A DNA stretch of 64,000 nt from Pseudochelatococcus lubricantis (GTDB lineage Bacteria > Pseudomonadota > Alphaproteobacteria > Rhizobiales > Beijerinckiaceae). The position numbers and the translations under genes are program-made. A model generated the notes under the pieces. It worked only from the letters and a program-made list of their open reading frames with translations, was not told the DNA's origin and searched no databases. This document shows positions 56,233 to 64,000 of the stretch, in pieces. Position 1 is the first letter of the stretch, and every line of letters starts with the position of its first letter. The DNA is taken from positions 1 to 64,000 of the forward strand of contig NZ_JAASQI010000011.1 of the NCBI RefSeq assembly GCF_011762225.1, in the 5' to 3' direction.

Positions 56233-57384
56233 GCCCGCCTGATAGGCGCCGAGCATCAGGACGATGCCCGTAACCGCGACGAGCGCGCTTGCCAGCACTT
56301 CCAGCGCTGCGACGGCGCCCGCGCCGCGGCGGTTGTTCGTCCCCGCGAGCCGCACGGCGAAGCGCTTGGCATAGACGGCGAGGCAGGCGAGCGTGCCGAC
56401 GGTGATGAAAGTGCCGAGCGCCATGGCAAGCGTTGCCGCAATGCCCGCCGCAAACTGCCGCTGCGACAGCGCGAACACGAGGACGATGATCGCGCCGGTG
56501 CAGGGGCGCAGCCCGGCCGAGAAGGTGACCGCCGCCATCTCGCGGAACGAGTGCAGGCGCCCGACTTCCTCTGGCGTGAGCAGGTGCGTGTGATCGCAGC
56601 ATCCGGCCGTCCGGCATGACGGATGGTCGCAGGCGGCAGGCGCGGCATCGGCGTCCTGCGCCAGAAAGCGGCCGGAGACGGCGGTCTCCGCAGGCTGGAA
56701 CGGCAGGTTTCCGAAGGGATCGGGTGGCGCCGGCGGCCGGAAGAACGCCAGCAGTTTTCCGGATTTGCGCCAGAGGATCACGAAGCCCACAATTGCCACG
56801 AGCCCGAAACTCGCCTGCTCGATCAGCCGGGCGGAGGCATTGATGGCGCTCGCGGTGGCATCGAGGAAAACGGCAAGTACCCCCACGATGGCGATGGCCG
56901 ACAGCGCCTGCAGCAGCGACGAGGCGAAGGCGAGCGCCAGCCCGCGCCGGAGAGAACGCCGGCCGTCCGCGACCAGATAGCCTGAGATCACAGCCTTGCC
57001 GTGCCCCGGCCCGGCGGCGTGAAAGATGCCGTAGGCGAACCCCAGCGCGGCCAATGTCCACAACGCCGTGATGCCGGCGGTGGCGGAAGAGGCGCTGGCA
57101 AAAGCCCGCAATGCACCCACCATCCGCGTGTAGAACACGGACTGTATGGCGATGATCGCCCCGCCGATACCGGTGGGCGCCGGTGCGGTTTCCTGCAGGC
57201 CCGCCCCGAACGGGTGACGTGGCGCCGGAATGTCGGCAGGCGACGGCCACAGCCGGGACAGCAGCGCATACGCGCCCACCACGACAACGAGGGAGATGAC
57301 GACCACGGCCGTCCGAATCAGCAGCGCATGCCAGGCGGGACGGTCCCTGGAGGAGCCGGCGGTTGCGAAGATCGTATCGCTCAT
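56230..57384 (-). CDS. NicO/RcnA-family metal transporter
   Basis: The 384-residue membrane protein has the NicO signatures FHAAGPGHGKAVISGY and GLRPCTGAIIVLVFAL. A Cys/His-rich cytoplasmic loop (CDHPSCRTAGCCDHTHLL) could bind metal. It has six or more membrane segments. NicO proteins export nickel or cobalt or supply metal to enzymes. It is 52 bp after a DUF1007 gene, the usual partner, so the pair is co-transcribed. Confidence 0.92.
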   Translation of the reverse strand: MSDTIFATAGSSRDRPAWHALLIRTAVVVISLVVVVGAYALLSRLWPSPADIPAPRHPFGAGLQETAPAPTGIGGAIIAIQSVFYTRMVGALRAFASASSATAGITALWTLAALGFAYGIFHAAGPGHGKAVISGYLVADGRRSLRRGLALAFASSLLQALSAIAIVGVLAVFLDATASAINASARLIEQASFGLVAIVGFVILWRKSGKLLAFFRPPAPPDPFGNLPFQPAETAVSGRFLAQDADAAPAACDHPSCRTAGCCDHTHLLTPEEVGRLHSFREMAAVTFSAGLRPCTGAIIVLVFALSQRQFAAGIAATLAMALGTFITVGTLACLAVYAKRFAVRLAGTNNRRGAGAVAALEVLASALVAVTGIVLMLGAYQAG

Positions 57385-57436
57385 GAACCTCTGTATCCTG
57401 CCGGCAACAGCCGGGAGGGGCAGAAAACCCTTGGTT

Positions 57437-58129
57437 TCAGGGGCAGGCGATAACAGCCCGCGTGGCGAAATCCTGCCCGAAGGTGGAGGCGGTCGTCAAG
57501 GCTTCGAAAAACGCCTCCGACAGCGCCTGCTGCTCGTTGAAATCCGTCTGCTTGGGCCGTGTGACCGTTACGGCGCAGGTGCCGGCCGAACCGACGACCG
57601 TGGCGGCATCCTGCCCCGGCGCGAAGACGAACGAGACGAAATAGGTGGGATCGTAGACCTCGACCGACAGCGCCCGGCCCGCCGCGACCGGGGGATCGAC
57701 GGGCAGGGTGAAATGCAGGATCAGCGAACCGTCCACGAACTCCAGCGAGGCGTCGGTGGCGGTCTTGAAGGTGACGGGCTTGCCGTTCGCCTTGGCCTTG
57801 GTGAAGAAATCGAACTCGTACAGCCCATCGATATTGATGCGCGCAAGTTCCTCCAGTTCGCTGGCGTCGAGCTTGCCGTCGCCGTTGGTATCGAGGCCCT
57901 GCGTGGCGTATTGCGAATAGGCGGGATCGAACGTCCAGCTATGGCGGATGGCTGTCAGCTTGTCCTGCGCGAACACGAATTGCGCCCGCGCTGTCACCCA
58001 CACATGCGGATGAGCCAGCGCCGCAGGCGGCTGGAATGCCGCCGCGACGGCCAAAGCGGCCACGATCCACGCGGCAGCGATACGCAGGGTGCGGTCGGCG
58101 GCGCGCCGTCGTTGGAGGTTCTCGTGCAT
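57437..58129 (-). CDS. DUF1007-family exported protein
   Basis: The start at 58129 follows GGGAAG at good spacing and gives 230 residues. A signal peptide (IAAAWIVAALAVAAAFQP, cleavage ALAHP) is followed by the DUF1007 core with HPHVWVTARAQFVF. An EF-hand-like DTNGDGKLDASELEEL is visible in the middle. It is periplasmic and normally paired with NicO, possibly as a metal chaperone. Confidence 0.9.
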   Translation of the reverse strand: MHENLQRRRAADRTLRIAAAWIVAALAVAAAFQPPAALAHPHVWVTARAQFVFAQDKLTAIRHSWTFDPAYSQYATQGLDTNGDGKLDASELEELARINIDGLYEFDFFTKAKANGKPVTFKTATDASLEFVDGSLILHFTLPVDPPVAAGRALSVEVYDPTYFVSFVFAPGQDAATVVGSAGTCAVTVTRPKQTDFNEQQALSEAFFEALTTASTFGQDFATRAVIACP

Positions 58130-58295
58130 TGCTTCCCGCCAGTCTCCCATGGTTCGGCGCAACCTGCAGGACGATGCACAGGCTATGCGGCGCTCCTGTG
58201 GCAGCCGACTCGCCATGCAGCTTATACCGTCCCGCCGTGCCTTCCCGGAAGGCATCTCCGGTGCAGGGGCCGAAAAATTGCGGCGATCCGCATGG

Positions 58296-58327
58296 CGAGG
58301 CTGGATTTTATGACGAGGCTGGATTTT
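58296..58327. repeat. Short tandem repeat in a divergent promoter region
   Basis: CGAGGCTGGATTTT is perfectly repeated at 58296-58309 and 58314-58327, an 18 bp period. It lies in the 279 bp between the divergent DUF1007 (58129) and BMP (58409) genes. It could be a pair of operator half-sites. Confidence 0.5.
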
Positions 58328-58408
58328 CATATGACACAAGTCCTGTAAACGCTTCTGCGCGATCCGCACGATGCCTGATGGGCCGCCTCTGCGGCCGGAG
58401 AAAACGCC

Positions 58409-59530
58409 ATGCACGACAAGCTCTTGCTCCCGGTTGTCCCGACCTTGCCGGCGGAGGGGCGCGCGGCCTCCCATCGCCCGATTCGCCGCGCGGTCCTCTC
58501 GGCCATGGCGCTCGCGGTGCTGGCTTGGGCGGTGCTGGCCTGGGCGGCACCGACGCGGGTTTCAGCGGCGGACCTCAAGGCCATCGCCATCCTGACGCCG
58601 GAGGCGGCGTCCGATTTCGGCTGGAACCAGCAGGGCGTGCAGGCGGCGCGTGCGGCCGGCGGCGCTGCCGGTGTCGAAGTGCTGGTGGCTGAAAATCTCG
58701 GCTACGGCGACGTGCGTCCCGTGCTGCGGGAGCTGGCCGAGGACGGCGCGGGCCTGCTGATCGCCCATGCCAGCGGCTACAATACGGCGGCGCCGGAAAT
58801 CGGCGCCGAGGCGGGCGTCCCGGTGGCGATCACCGACCGGCCGGACGCGCGCGTGCCCGGGAAGGTCGCCGATTACACGGCGAGCGGCCACGAGGGGGCC
58901 TATCTGGCCGGCCGTCTCGCCGCCAAGCTCACACGCACCGGCATTCTCGGCATCGTGACCTCCGGCGAGCCGCCAGGATGGAACAGCCAGTCCGCCGCCT
59001 TCATCGAAGGCGCACGCGCGGAAAAGCCCGACATCGTCATCCGCTATTCGGTGATCGGCCCGGCCGCCTACAGCGACGCAGCCGGCGCGCGCCGGGTGAC
59101 GGAAACCGTGATCGCAGCGGGCGCCGACATCATTCTGGGGCAGGGCAACGGTTCGAGCTTCGGCATGCTCGCCGCTATCGAGGCGGCGAAGGCAGTCGAT
59201 GGCGGCAAGGTCTTCTTCATCGACGTGATCGGCGACAAATCCGGCATCGACAAGGGGCACCTGCTGTCCTCCGTCGTCTGGAACCTTGAGCCGGTGTTTG
59301 CCGCCATGATCGCGGATGTGAAGGCGGACCGGTTCGGTGAGAAGAACTACGGCATCCGCCTCGCCGACGGCTCCGTGTCGCTGCTGAAGACACCACACAT
59401 CCCCGATGGTGTCTGGCAGCAAATCGAGGCGATCCGGCAGGAGATCGTCGACGGTAGGATCGCGATCAAGCCGGCCTTCGACGCCGCAGCGGTGCATGCG
59501 CTGGTGAACGCCTCTCCGCGGACGCCCTGA
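58409..59530 (+). CDS. BMP-family (PnrA-like) binding protein, apparently orphan
   Basis: The 373-residue protein has a long N-terminal signal or anchor (VLSAMALAVLAWAVLAWAAP). The BMP fold follows: AILTPEAASDFGWNQQGVQA, then LGYGDVRPVLRELAEDGAGL, and VVWNLEPVFAAMIADV. BMP proteins bind nucleosides or related ligands for ABC importers. No ABC ATPase or permease gene adjoins it, and the N-terminal 30 residues before the hydrophobic stretch are unusual. It may serve as a sensor or with a distant transporter. Confidence 0.88.
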   Translation: MHDKLLLPVVPTLPAEGRAASHRPIRRAVLSAMALAVLAWAVLAWAAPTRVSAADLKAIAILTPEAASDFGWNQQGVQAARAAGGAAGVEVLVAENLGYGDVRPVLRELAEDGAGLLIAHASGYNTAAPEIGAEAGVPVAITDRPDARVPGKVADYTASGHEGAYLAGRLAAKLTRTGILGIVTSGEPPGWNSQSAAFIEGARAEKPDIVIRYSVIGPAAYSDAAGARRVTETVIAAGADIILGQGNGSSFGMLAAIEAAKAVDGGKVFFIDVIGDKSGIDKGHLLSSVVWNLEPVFAAMIADVKADRFGEKNYGIRLADGSVSLLKTPHIPDGVWQQIEAIRQEIVDGRIAIKPAFDAAAVHALVNASPRTP

Positions 59531-59641
59531 GGGTCCGGGCGACATTGCGATACGCCGGTGAGACTCACTGCCGGAAGATGGCGTGAATCGGAAGATTTTT
59601 GGGCGACGAGCCATACCGGCACCGGCTTCGCCGGAGGGCGC

Positions 59642-59673
59642 GACATTTTCCGCAAACCCATGCAGAAAATGTC
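59642..59673. promoter_or_regulatory. Inverted repeat upstream of the dehydrogenase gene
   Basis: GACATTTTC (59642-59650) and GAAAATGTC (59665-59673) are perfect 9 bp arms around a 14 bp centre. They lie in an AT-rich region 158-189 bp before the dehydrogenase start. Position and symmetry suggest a regulator site, or a weak terminator of the BMP gene. Confidence 0.4.
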
Positions 59674-59830
59674 AGAATCGATATCTGGAACATATATATT
59701 GTATTTTTCTGCTTGACAGCCGCAGCATATTATTTCTTTGAGGCATGCACAGATGATGTGCAGCGTGTGCCGAAAATATGGTCTGTTGCACACGATTCAC
59801 TCGACATCAGCAGAATCCTCAGGAGCTACG

Positions 59831-61096
59831 ATGACTCAACCCGGCCTTCTCGATCTCGCCCTCGTCCGTCTTGACGAAGCCGCTACTCACCTGCAGGTTG
59901 ACCCCGACGTGATCGAGAAGCTGAAATACCCGCGCGAGACGACGAAGGTTCGTCTGATGATTCGCATGGACGACGGCTCGCGCAAATCGTTTCTCGCGTG
60001 GCGTTGCCGCTATGACGATACGCGCGGCCCGACCAAGGGTGGCATCCGCTTCCACCCCGATTCCAACGAGGACGAGGTGGAAACTCTCGCCTTCTGGATG
60101 ACGTTCAAGTGCGCCGTCATGAACCTGCCTTACGGCGGAGGCAAGGGGGCGGTCAGCGTCGACCCGCGCAAGCTCTCCAAGGCCGAACTCGAACGTCTGT
60201 CCCGTGCCTACATCCAGGCATTCGCGCGCATCGTCGGACCGGACCGGGACATCCCGGCACCCGACGTCTACACCAACTCGATGATCATGGGCTGGATGGC
60301 CGACGAGTATTCGCAGATCGTCGGACAGGCTTCGCCCGCCGTCATCACCGGCAAGCCGATCGCGCTCGGTGGTTCGGTCGGGCGCGGGGATGCGACCGCG
60401 CGCGGCGGCTATTATCTGGTGCGCGATCTTGCCAGCGAACTCGGCCTCGAAGGGCGCACCCGCGTGGCCGTGCAGGGCTTCGGCAATGCCGGCCAGTATA
60501 TTGCCTCGCTGCTGGCGTCGGACGGAAACACCATCGTCGCGGTATCGGATTCCGCCGGTGCGGTCTATTCCGAGGACGGCCTTGACGTCGATCTGCTGAT
60601 CAAGGCGAAGGCCGACGGAAAGTCGGTCGTCTCGACCGCCGGCGTGAGAGGCCACCGGGAGATCTCCGCCAACGAACTCATCGCGGTGGATGCCGACCTT
60701 CTCGTGCCGGCGGCGCTCGAAAGCATGATCCATGAGGGCAACGCTGCGAGCATCAAGGCGAAGGTCATCCTGGAACTGGCGAACGGGCCGATCACGCCGG
60801 AGGCGGACGCGATCCTCGCCGAGAAGAGGGTCACTGTGCTGCCGGATATCCTGGCCAACGCGGGCGGCGTGACCGTGTCCTATTTCGAATGGGTGCAGAA
60901 CAAGCAGGGCTATTCCTGGACGCTCGACGAAGTGCACGACCGGCTGCGCACCATCATGGTTCGCGAAGGGCGCGCCATCTGGGAGATCGCGCAGGAGAAG
61001 CGCGTCACATGGCGCACGGCGGCCTACATCCACGCGCTGTCGCGCCTTGCGGCTGCCATCGAGGCGCACGGAACGCAGCCGTTCTTCGCGAGCTGA
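59831..61096 (+). CDS. Glu/Leu/Phe/Val-type amino acid dehydrogenase
   Basis: The start at 59831 follows AGGAGC and yields 421 residues. The enzyme has the catalytic-lysine region MNLPYGGGKGAVSVDP, the family hallmark GKPIALGGSVGRGDATARGG and the NAD-binding motif VAVQGFGNAGQYIASLL. It is a Glu-type dehydrogenase of the class II form, interconverting 2-oxoglutarate and glutamate or a related pair. It ends at a strong terminator. Confidence 0.94.
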   Translation: MTQPGLLDLALVRLDEAATHLQVDPDVIEKLKYPRETTKVRLMIRMDDGSRKSFLAWRCRYDDTRGPTKGGIRFHPDSNEDEVETLAFWMTFKCAVMNLPYGGGKGAVSVDPRKLSKAELERLSRAYIQAFARIVGPDRDIPAPDVYTNSMIMGWMADEYSQIVGQASPAVITGKPIALGGSVGRGDATARGGYYLVRDLASELGLEGRTRVAVQGFGNAGQYIASLLASDGNTIVAVSDSAGAVYSEDGLDVDLLIKAKADGKSVVSTAGVRGHREISANELIAVDADLLVPAALESMIHEGNAASIKAKVILELANGPITPEADAILAEKRVTVLPDILANAGGVTVSYFEWVQNKQGYSWTLDEVHDRLRTIMVREGRAIWEIAQEKRVTWRTAAYIHALSRLAAAIEAHGTQPFFAS

Positions 61097-61134
61097 CATA
61101 CGGCCCGCCAAAATATGTAACGACAGCGTCATGG

Positions 61135-61167
61135 ATGGCCGGGGTTCTCCCGGCCATTTCCGTTTTC
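61135..61167 (+). terminator. Intrinsic terminator after the dehydrogenase
   Basis: ATGGCCGGG (61135-61143) pairs perfectly with CCCGGCCAT (61149-61157) around a 5-base loop, followed by TTTCCGTTTT. It is 38 bp after the stop codon. Confidence 0.85.
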
Positions 61168-61354
61168 GGGCCGCGAAACGGTGGCGGAAGCTGCCCTTTC
61201 CGTCACCCGGAACGTTCCGGCGCCGTTCGCGTTGACGTTTAACCGTAGATGACATACGGCGAACAAGAATCCGATGTAACTGTCGCGGCGTTATCGGCTC
61301 GGGACCGGCTCCGGCGACACGGGTGCCGGCGGCGCGTTGGGGGAGGTTGTTCCT

Positions 61355-61696
61355 ATGCGTATCGTTTTGTTGGTTGTCGCGTTGGCGGTTCCGCTGGCGG
61401 CGTGCCAGAGCACGCAGGAATCGATGTACAGCGCCGAGCGCGTATGCCTGAGCGCCGGCCTGAAGCCCGGAACGAGAAGATTCGACGATTGCGCCAATGC
61501 GGCTTACGCCGAGAATCGCCGCCAGTCGGACCAGGCGGCGACGGCGGTCGCGGTCGGAACGGCCGCCGGCGTCGTCGGCGGCACCCTTGTGGGCGCGAGC
61601 GCCGCCCGGTCCGACCGTTACTACTACGGGCGGCCGGGCTACTACGGGCGGCCGGGCTATTGGGGACCGCGCTGCAACCGCTGGGGCTGCTGGTAA
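61355..61696 (+). CDS. Small Gly-rich lipoprotein
   Basis: The start at 61355 follows GGGAGG. The 113-residue product has a lipoprotein signal MRIVLLVVALAVPLAACQ with the lipobox LAAC. The mature part has CLSAGLKPGTRRFDDCANAA with a Cys pair, a glycine-rich membrane-like stretch (AAGVVGGTLVGASAA) and a tail rich in Tyr-Arg-Gly-Pro repeats (YYYGRPGYYGRPGYW). Function is unknown. It is probably attached to a membrane on the periplasmic side. Confidence 0.85.
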   Translation: MRIVLLVVALAVPLAACQSTQESMYSAERVCLSAGLKPGTRRFDDCANAAYAENRRQSDQAATAVAVGTAAGVVGGTLVGASAARSDRYYYGRPGYYGRPGYWGPRCNRWGCW

Positions 61697-61721
61697 CCGC
61701 CGACGCAACGGGGGCGTGTGC

Positions 61722-62702
61722 TCACCCGATGGCGTCGCCCCACGCCGCGCGGCGCGCGATGCGGTATGCGTCGCCGTCGCGACGGCTGAAGGTCTGCTCG
61801 CCAGCGGTTCCATCAGCCCGGCATAGTACGAGCACGACCCTGCCGCTGCCGCCCTTCGGCGGCGCGAGCACGCGCGCGGCCGGCGCCGCCGACGCGAGCA
61901 CGCGGGAGGCGGCCACGAAGGCGTATTTCTCGTCCTCCCATGGCACCTCCGCGCCTTTCGTCAGGCGGTGGATGCGCGAGCGCGCCACGCGGCGGGAGAA
62001 ATGGCACCAGTCCGGTGCCACCACGGGGCAGGGCAGGGCATGCGGGCAGGGCGCGAGGATATGCGCGCCCGCGGCAGCGAGTTGCTCGCGCGCCGCCAGC
62101 ACGCGCGCATACCCGGCCGGCGTGCCGGGTTCGACGATGACGAGCATGCCCGCCGTCAGCGCCCACAAACGTGCGATCAGCGCGGACCGTCGCGCGGGAG
62201 AGATCTCGTCGAGCACGTAACCGATGGTGACGAGGTCGCGCGGGACTGTATCCAGCGGATTGTCCGGCGCGGCGTCGGCGAGGATGTCGCCCGCGCGCCA
62301 TGTCACGTCGAGCGTCAGCTCCTGCGACAGCCGTTCACCCCACTGGCGGATGGACGCGCTGCCCTCGATCAGCAGGGCATCCGCACAGGAGGGCCACAGA
62401 TCGGCCGCCGCCCACAGCGCGGTGCCGGGACCGGCGCCAACGTCGAGCAGCGTTTCCGGGGCGAATTCGGGCAGCGCCAGTGCCGCCATTTCCAGCGCGG
62501 AGTGGATGGCCGCGTAGGTCGCCGGCAGGCGCGTGGCCAGGTAGGCAAGTGCCGCCCGGTCGTCACCGAGATGATAGTGGCCGTCGCGGACTTCCGCCCG
62601 GTAGCGGGCCGACAGCGCGGCCGCCGATCGGGCAAGCTCGGCGACCGGCTGGCGTTCGAGAGCGGCATCGACGGCGCGCCGCAGGGGAGGGGGCAATTCC
62701 AT
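61722..62702 (-). CDS. Rsm22-family rRNA methyltransferase-like protein
   Basis: The 326-residue protein has the SAM-binding motif LLDVGAGPGTALWAA. The Rsm22 pattern with its clustered Cys residues follows (APCPHALPCP, then WCHFSRRVARSRIHRLTKG and EDEKYAFVAASR). Family members associate with the small ribosomal subunit and some carry an iron-sulfur cluster. It ends with the Rsm22-type C-terminus. It is transcribed leftward. Confidence 0.9.
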   Translation of the reverse strand: MELPPPLRRAVDAALERQPVAELARSAAALSARYRAEVRDGHYHLGDDRAALAYLATRLPATYAAIHSALEMAALALPEFAPETLLDVGAGPGTALWAAADLWPSCADALLIEGSASIRQWGERLSQELTLDVTWRAGDILADAAPDNPLDTVPRDLVTIGYVLDEISPARRSALIARLWALTAGMLVIVEPGTPAGYARVLAAREQLAAAGAHILAPCPHALPCPVVAPDWCHFSRRVARSRIHRLTKGAEVPWEDEKYAFVAASRVLASAAPAARVLAPPKGGSGRVVLVLCRADGTAGEQTFSRRDGDAYRIARRAAWGDAIG

Positions 62703-62782
62703 GGCAGGCCCTGAAGCGCCTTCGAGCAGAACAGGCGCCTTGCGCCGGGATCGTCCGGCCGGAGCCGGGCCCTTCGTTTGCC

Positions 62783-63670
62783 CTATTCCGCCGCATGATG
62801 CAACGGCATGACCAGCCCGGGCGCCGCCCGCAGCAGCGCCGCCGAAACGGTGGCAAGGTCCTGTGCCAGCCGGATGAAGCCGTCGTCAGGTTCAAGCGTT
62901 GTCTCGTTCATGTAAAGCGCCCTGTTGATTTCCACCTGCAGCGCGTGGCGACCGATGGCGGGTTCCCCGTAGTGCTCGGTGATGAAACCGCCGGCGTAGG
63001 GCTTGTTGCGGGCCACCCGGTACCCGTGAATCCGGAGGCATGATTCGATGAAGCCGACGAGCGCCGGGGTGCAACTCATGCCGAACCGGTCGCCCAGTAC
63101 GACATCCGGCGGCGGCCCGTGTCTCGCCACGTTCGCTGGCGAGGGCATCGAGTGGCAATCGACCAGCACCACGGCGCCGAACTGCGCCACCGTGCGGTCG
63201 AGAAGGGCGCGCAGGGCGCGATGGTAGGGCTTGTAGAGTGTTTCCACGCGGCTGAGGCCCGCCTCAAGGGGTATCCGGCCGGGATAGATGTCCTGCCCGT
63301 CGCCCACGATGCGCGGAATCGTCCCAAGTCCGCCGGCTACCCGCATGGAGCGCGCGTTGGCGTGCGCCGGCAGGCTTTCCGCGAACAGGCGGGGGTCGAG
63401 CTCGTAGGGCTCGCGGTTGAGGTCGAGAAACGCGCGCGGAAAATGCGCCACCATCAGCGGCGCGCCGAGTTGCGTCACGTGGGCGAAGAGCCTGTCGACC
63501 CAGGCGTCCTCCGAACGGCGCAGGGCGAGCGGCCCGAGCCGGGAGCTTGCGAGGAAGGCTTGCGGATAGATCCGGCCCGCGTGAGGCACATTGAAAACCA
63601 CCGGCGACAGGTGCCTGACAGGCTCGTAAATGGTGAAGGGCGGGCTGAAATCACTTATGCTCTGTTGCAT
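62783..63670 (-). CDS. N-formylglutamate amidohydrolase family protein
   Basis: From ATG 63670 the product has 295 residues, close to family size; a start at 63724 adds 18 residues without a ribosome site. It has PVVFNVPHAGRIYP, FLDLNREPYELDPRLF, and VLVDCHSMP with a catalytic His. The family hydrolyses N-formylglutamate in histidine breakdown, but this lineage lies next to cpdR in many Rhizobiales and may have another substrate. Confidence 0.9.
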   Translation of the reverse strand: MQQSISDFSPPFTIYEPVRHLSPVVFNVPHAGRIYPQAFLASSRLGPLALRRSEDAWVDRLFAHVTQLGAPLMVAHFPRAFLDLNREPYELDPRLFAESLPAHANARSMRVAGGLGTIPRIVGDGQDIYPGRIPLEAGLSRVETLYKPYHRALRALLDRTVAQFGAVVLVDCHSMPSPANVARHGPPPDVVLGDRFGMSCTPALVGFIESCLRIHGYRVARNKPYAGGFITEHYGEPAIGRHALQVEINRALYMNETTLEPDDGFIRLAQDLATVSAALLRAAPGLVMPLHHAAE

Positions 63671-63897
63671 GGCCGTCCAGTGCTCTTTTGCCACATAGTG
63701 ACGTTTTTGCGCTCCTGTGTCCATCGCCGAGGCGGAATGAGGCGGTTTGGGCGTTCGCCTTCACACCAAATTTACGATCGTCGCTGCTTGATGGGACCAG
63801 CACCAGGCGGGTCATCACCCGTTCCGGGCGACTGCCAGAGCACCATCCGCCGCAACCCAGATCGCCGCAACAGGGGCGAAGAGTCTCAAGACCTGCC

Positions 63898-64000
63898 ATG
63901 AACAAGATCCTTCTTGCAGAAGACGACAACGACATGCGCCGCTTCCTCGTCAAAGCCCTGCAGAATGCGGGCTATGACGTGGCCTCCTACGACAACGGCC
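63898..64000 (+). CDS. cpdR: CpdR-type response regulator, cut by window end
   Basis: Only 34 residues are inside the window: MNKILLAEDDNDMRRFLVKA and on to YDNG. They match the start of CpdR, the single-domain response regulator that controls ClpXP positioning and CtrA degradation. E8/D9/D10 form the acidic pocket. The divergent neighbour, an N-formylglutamate amidohydrolase gene, supports the assignment. The rest lies beyond position 64000. Confidence 0.88.
   Translation, partial: MNKILLAEDDNDMRRFLVKALQNAGYDVASYDNG

Overview
The window is typical of a high-GC alphaproteobacterium, most likely of the order Hyphomicrobiales (Rhizobiales). The evidence is gene order: gyrA followed by coaD, a DUF3126 gene next to cysE, an Rsm22-type methyltransferase and an N-formylglutamate amidohydrolase leading into cpdR, plus the dispersed palindromic elements common in this order. 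The genus cannot be fixed from the sequence alone. I saw no tRNA, rRNA, CRISPR array, insertion sequence or prophage.

Region 1 (1-3.3 kb) is decayed accessory DNA. It holds a Phd-type antitoxin with a toxin gene broken by an amber codon, a TetR regulator divergent from a cupin gene, the C-terminal half of a FitA-like antitoxin, and an N-truncated, frameshifted quinone oxidoreductase.

Region 2 (3.3-19.2 kb) lies between two copies of an 80 bp palindromic element. It is an envelope, metal and lipid module: an ankyrin protein, two two-component systems (one with paired PepSY proteins and tandem TGACAGG sites), a COG4705 membrane protein, a 1140-residue P-type ATPase whose N-terminal third resembles an inactivated PAP2 phosphatase, a FetAB-like ABC exporter, an intact PAP2 phosphatase and a diacylglycerol-kinase-like lipid kinase. 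It ends in a remnant of a GMC oxidoreductase.

Region 3 (19.2-33.9 kb), bounded by the next copy of the element, is a catabolic module. A dipeptide-type ABC importer, FAD oxidoreductase, SDR, RidA and AldA-like dehydrogenase are transcribed leftward. A HyuAB hydantoinase/oxoprolinase and an IclR regulator run rightward. The divergent control region carries several palindromes. Uptake and ATP-dependent opening of a lactam or hydantoin, followed by amine and aldehyde oxidation, is a coherent but unproven reading.

Region 4 (33.9-44.4 kb) is mixed: an RND pump fragment, a SatP-type acetate transporter, a barstar-like protein, an LprI-like protein, DUF1345 and EamA membrane proteins, a universal stress protein with a PRPP-synthase-like gene, an SDR, a COG2187 phosphotransferase, DUF3775 and a MerR regulator. 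Two FNR/FixK-like boxes (38703 and 43235) suggest that part of it responds to low oxygen. A fourth, compound copy of the palindromic element lies at 40.4 kb.

Region 5 (44.5-64 kb) is mainly core genome: gyrA, coaD, a YhiI-RbbA-YhhJ-like ABC system, gamma-carbonic anhydrase, DUF3126-cysE, a NicO/DUF1007 metal transporter pair, a BMP-type binding protein, a Glu/Leu dehydrogenase, a small lipoprotein, Rsm22, N-formylglutamate amidohydrolase and the start of cpdR, cut by the window end.
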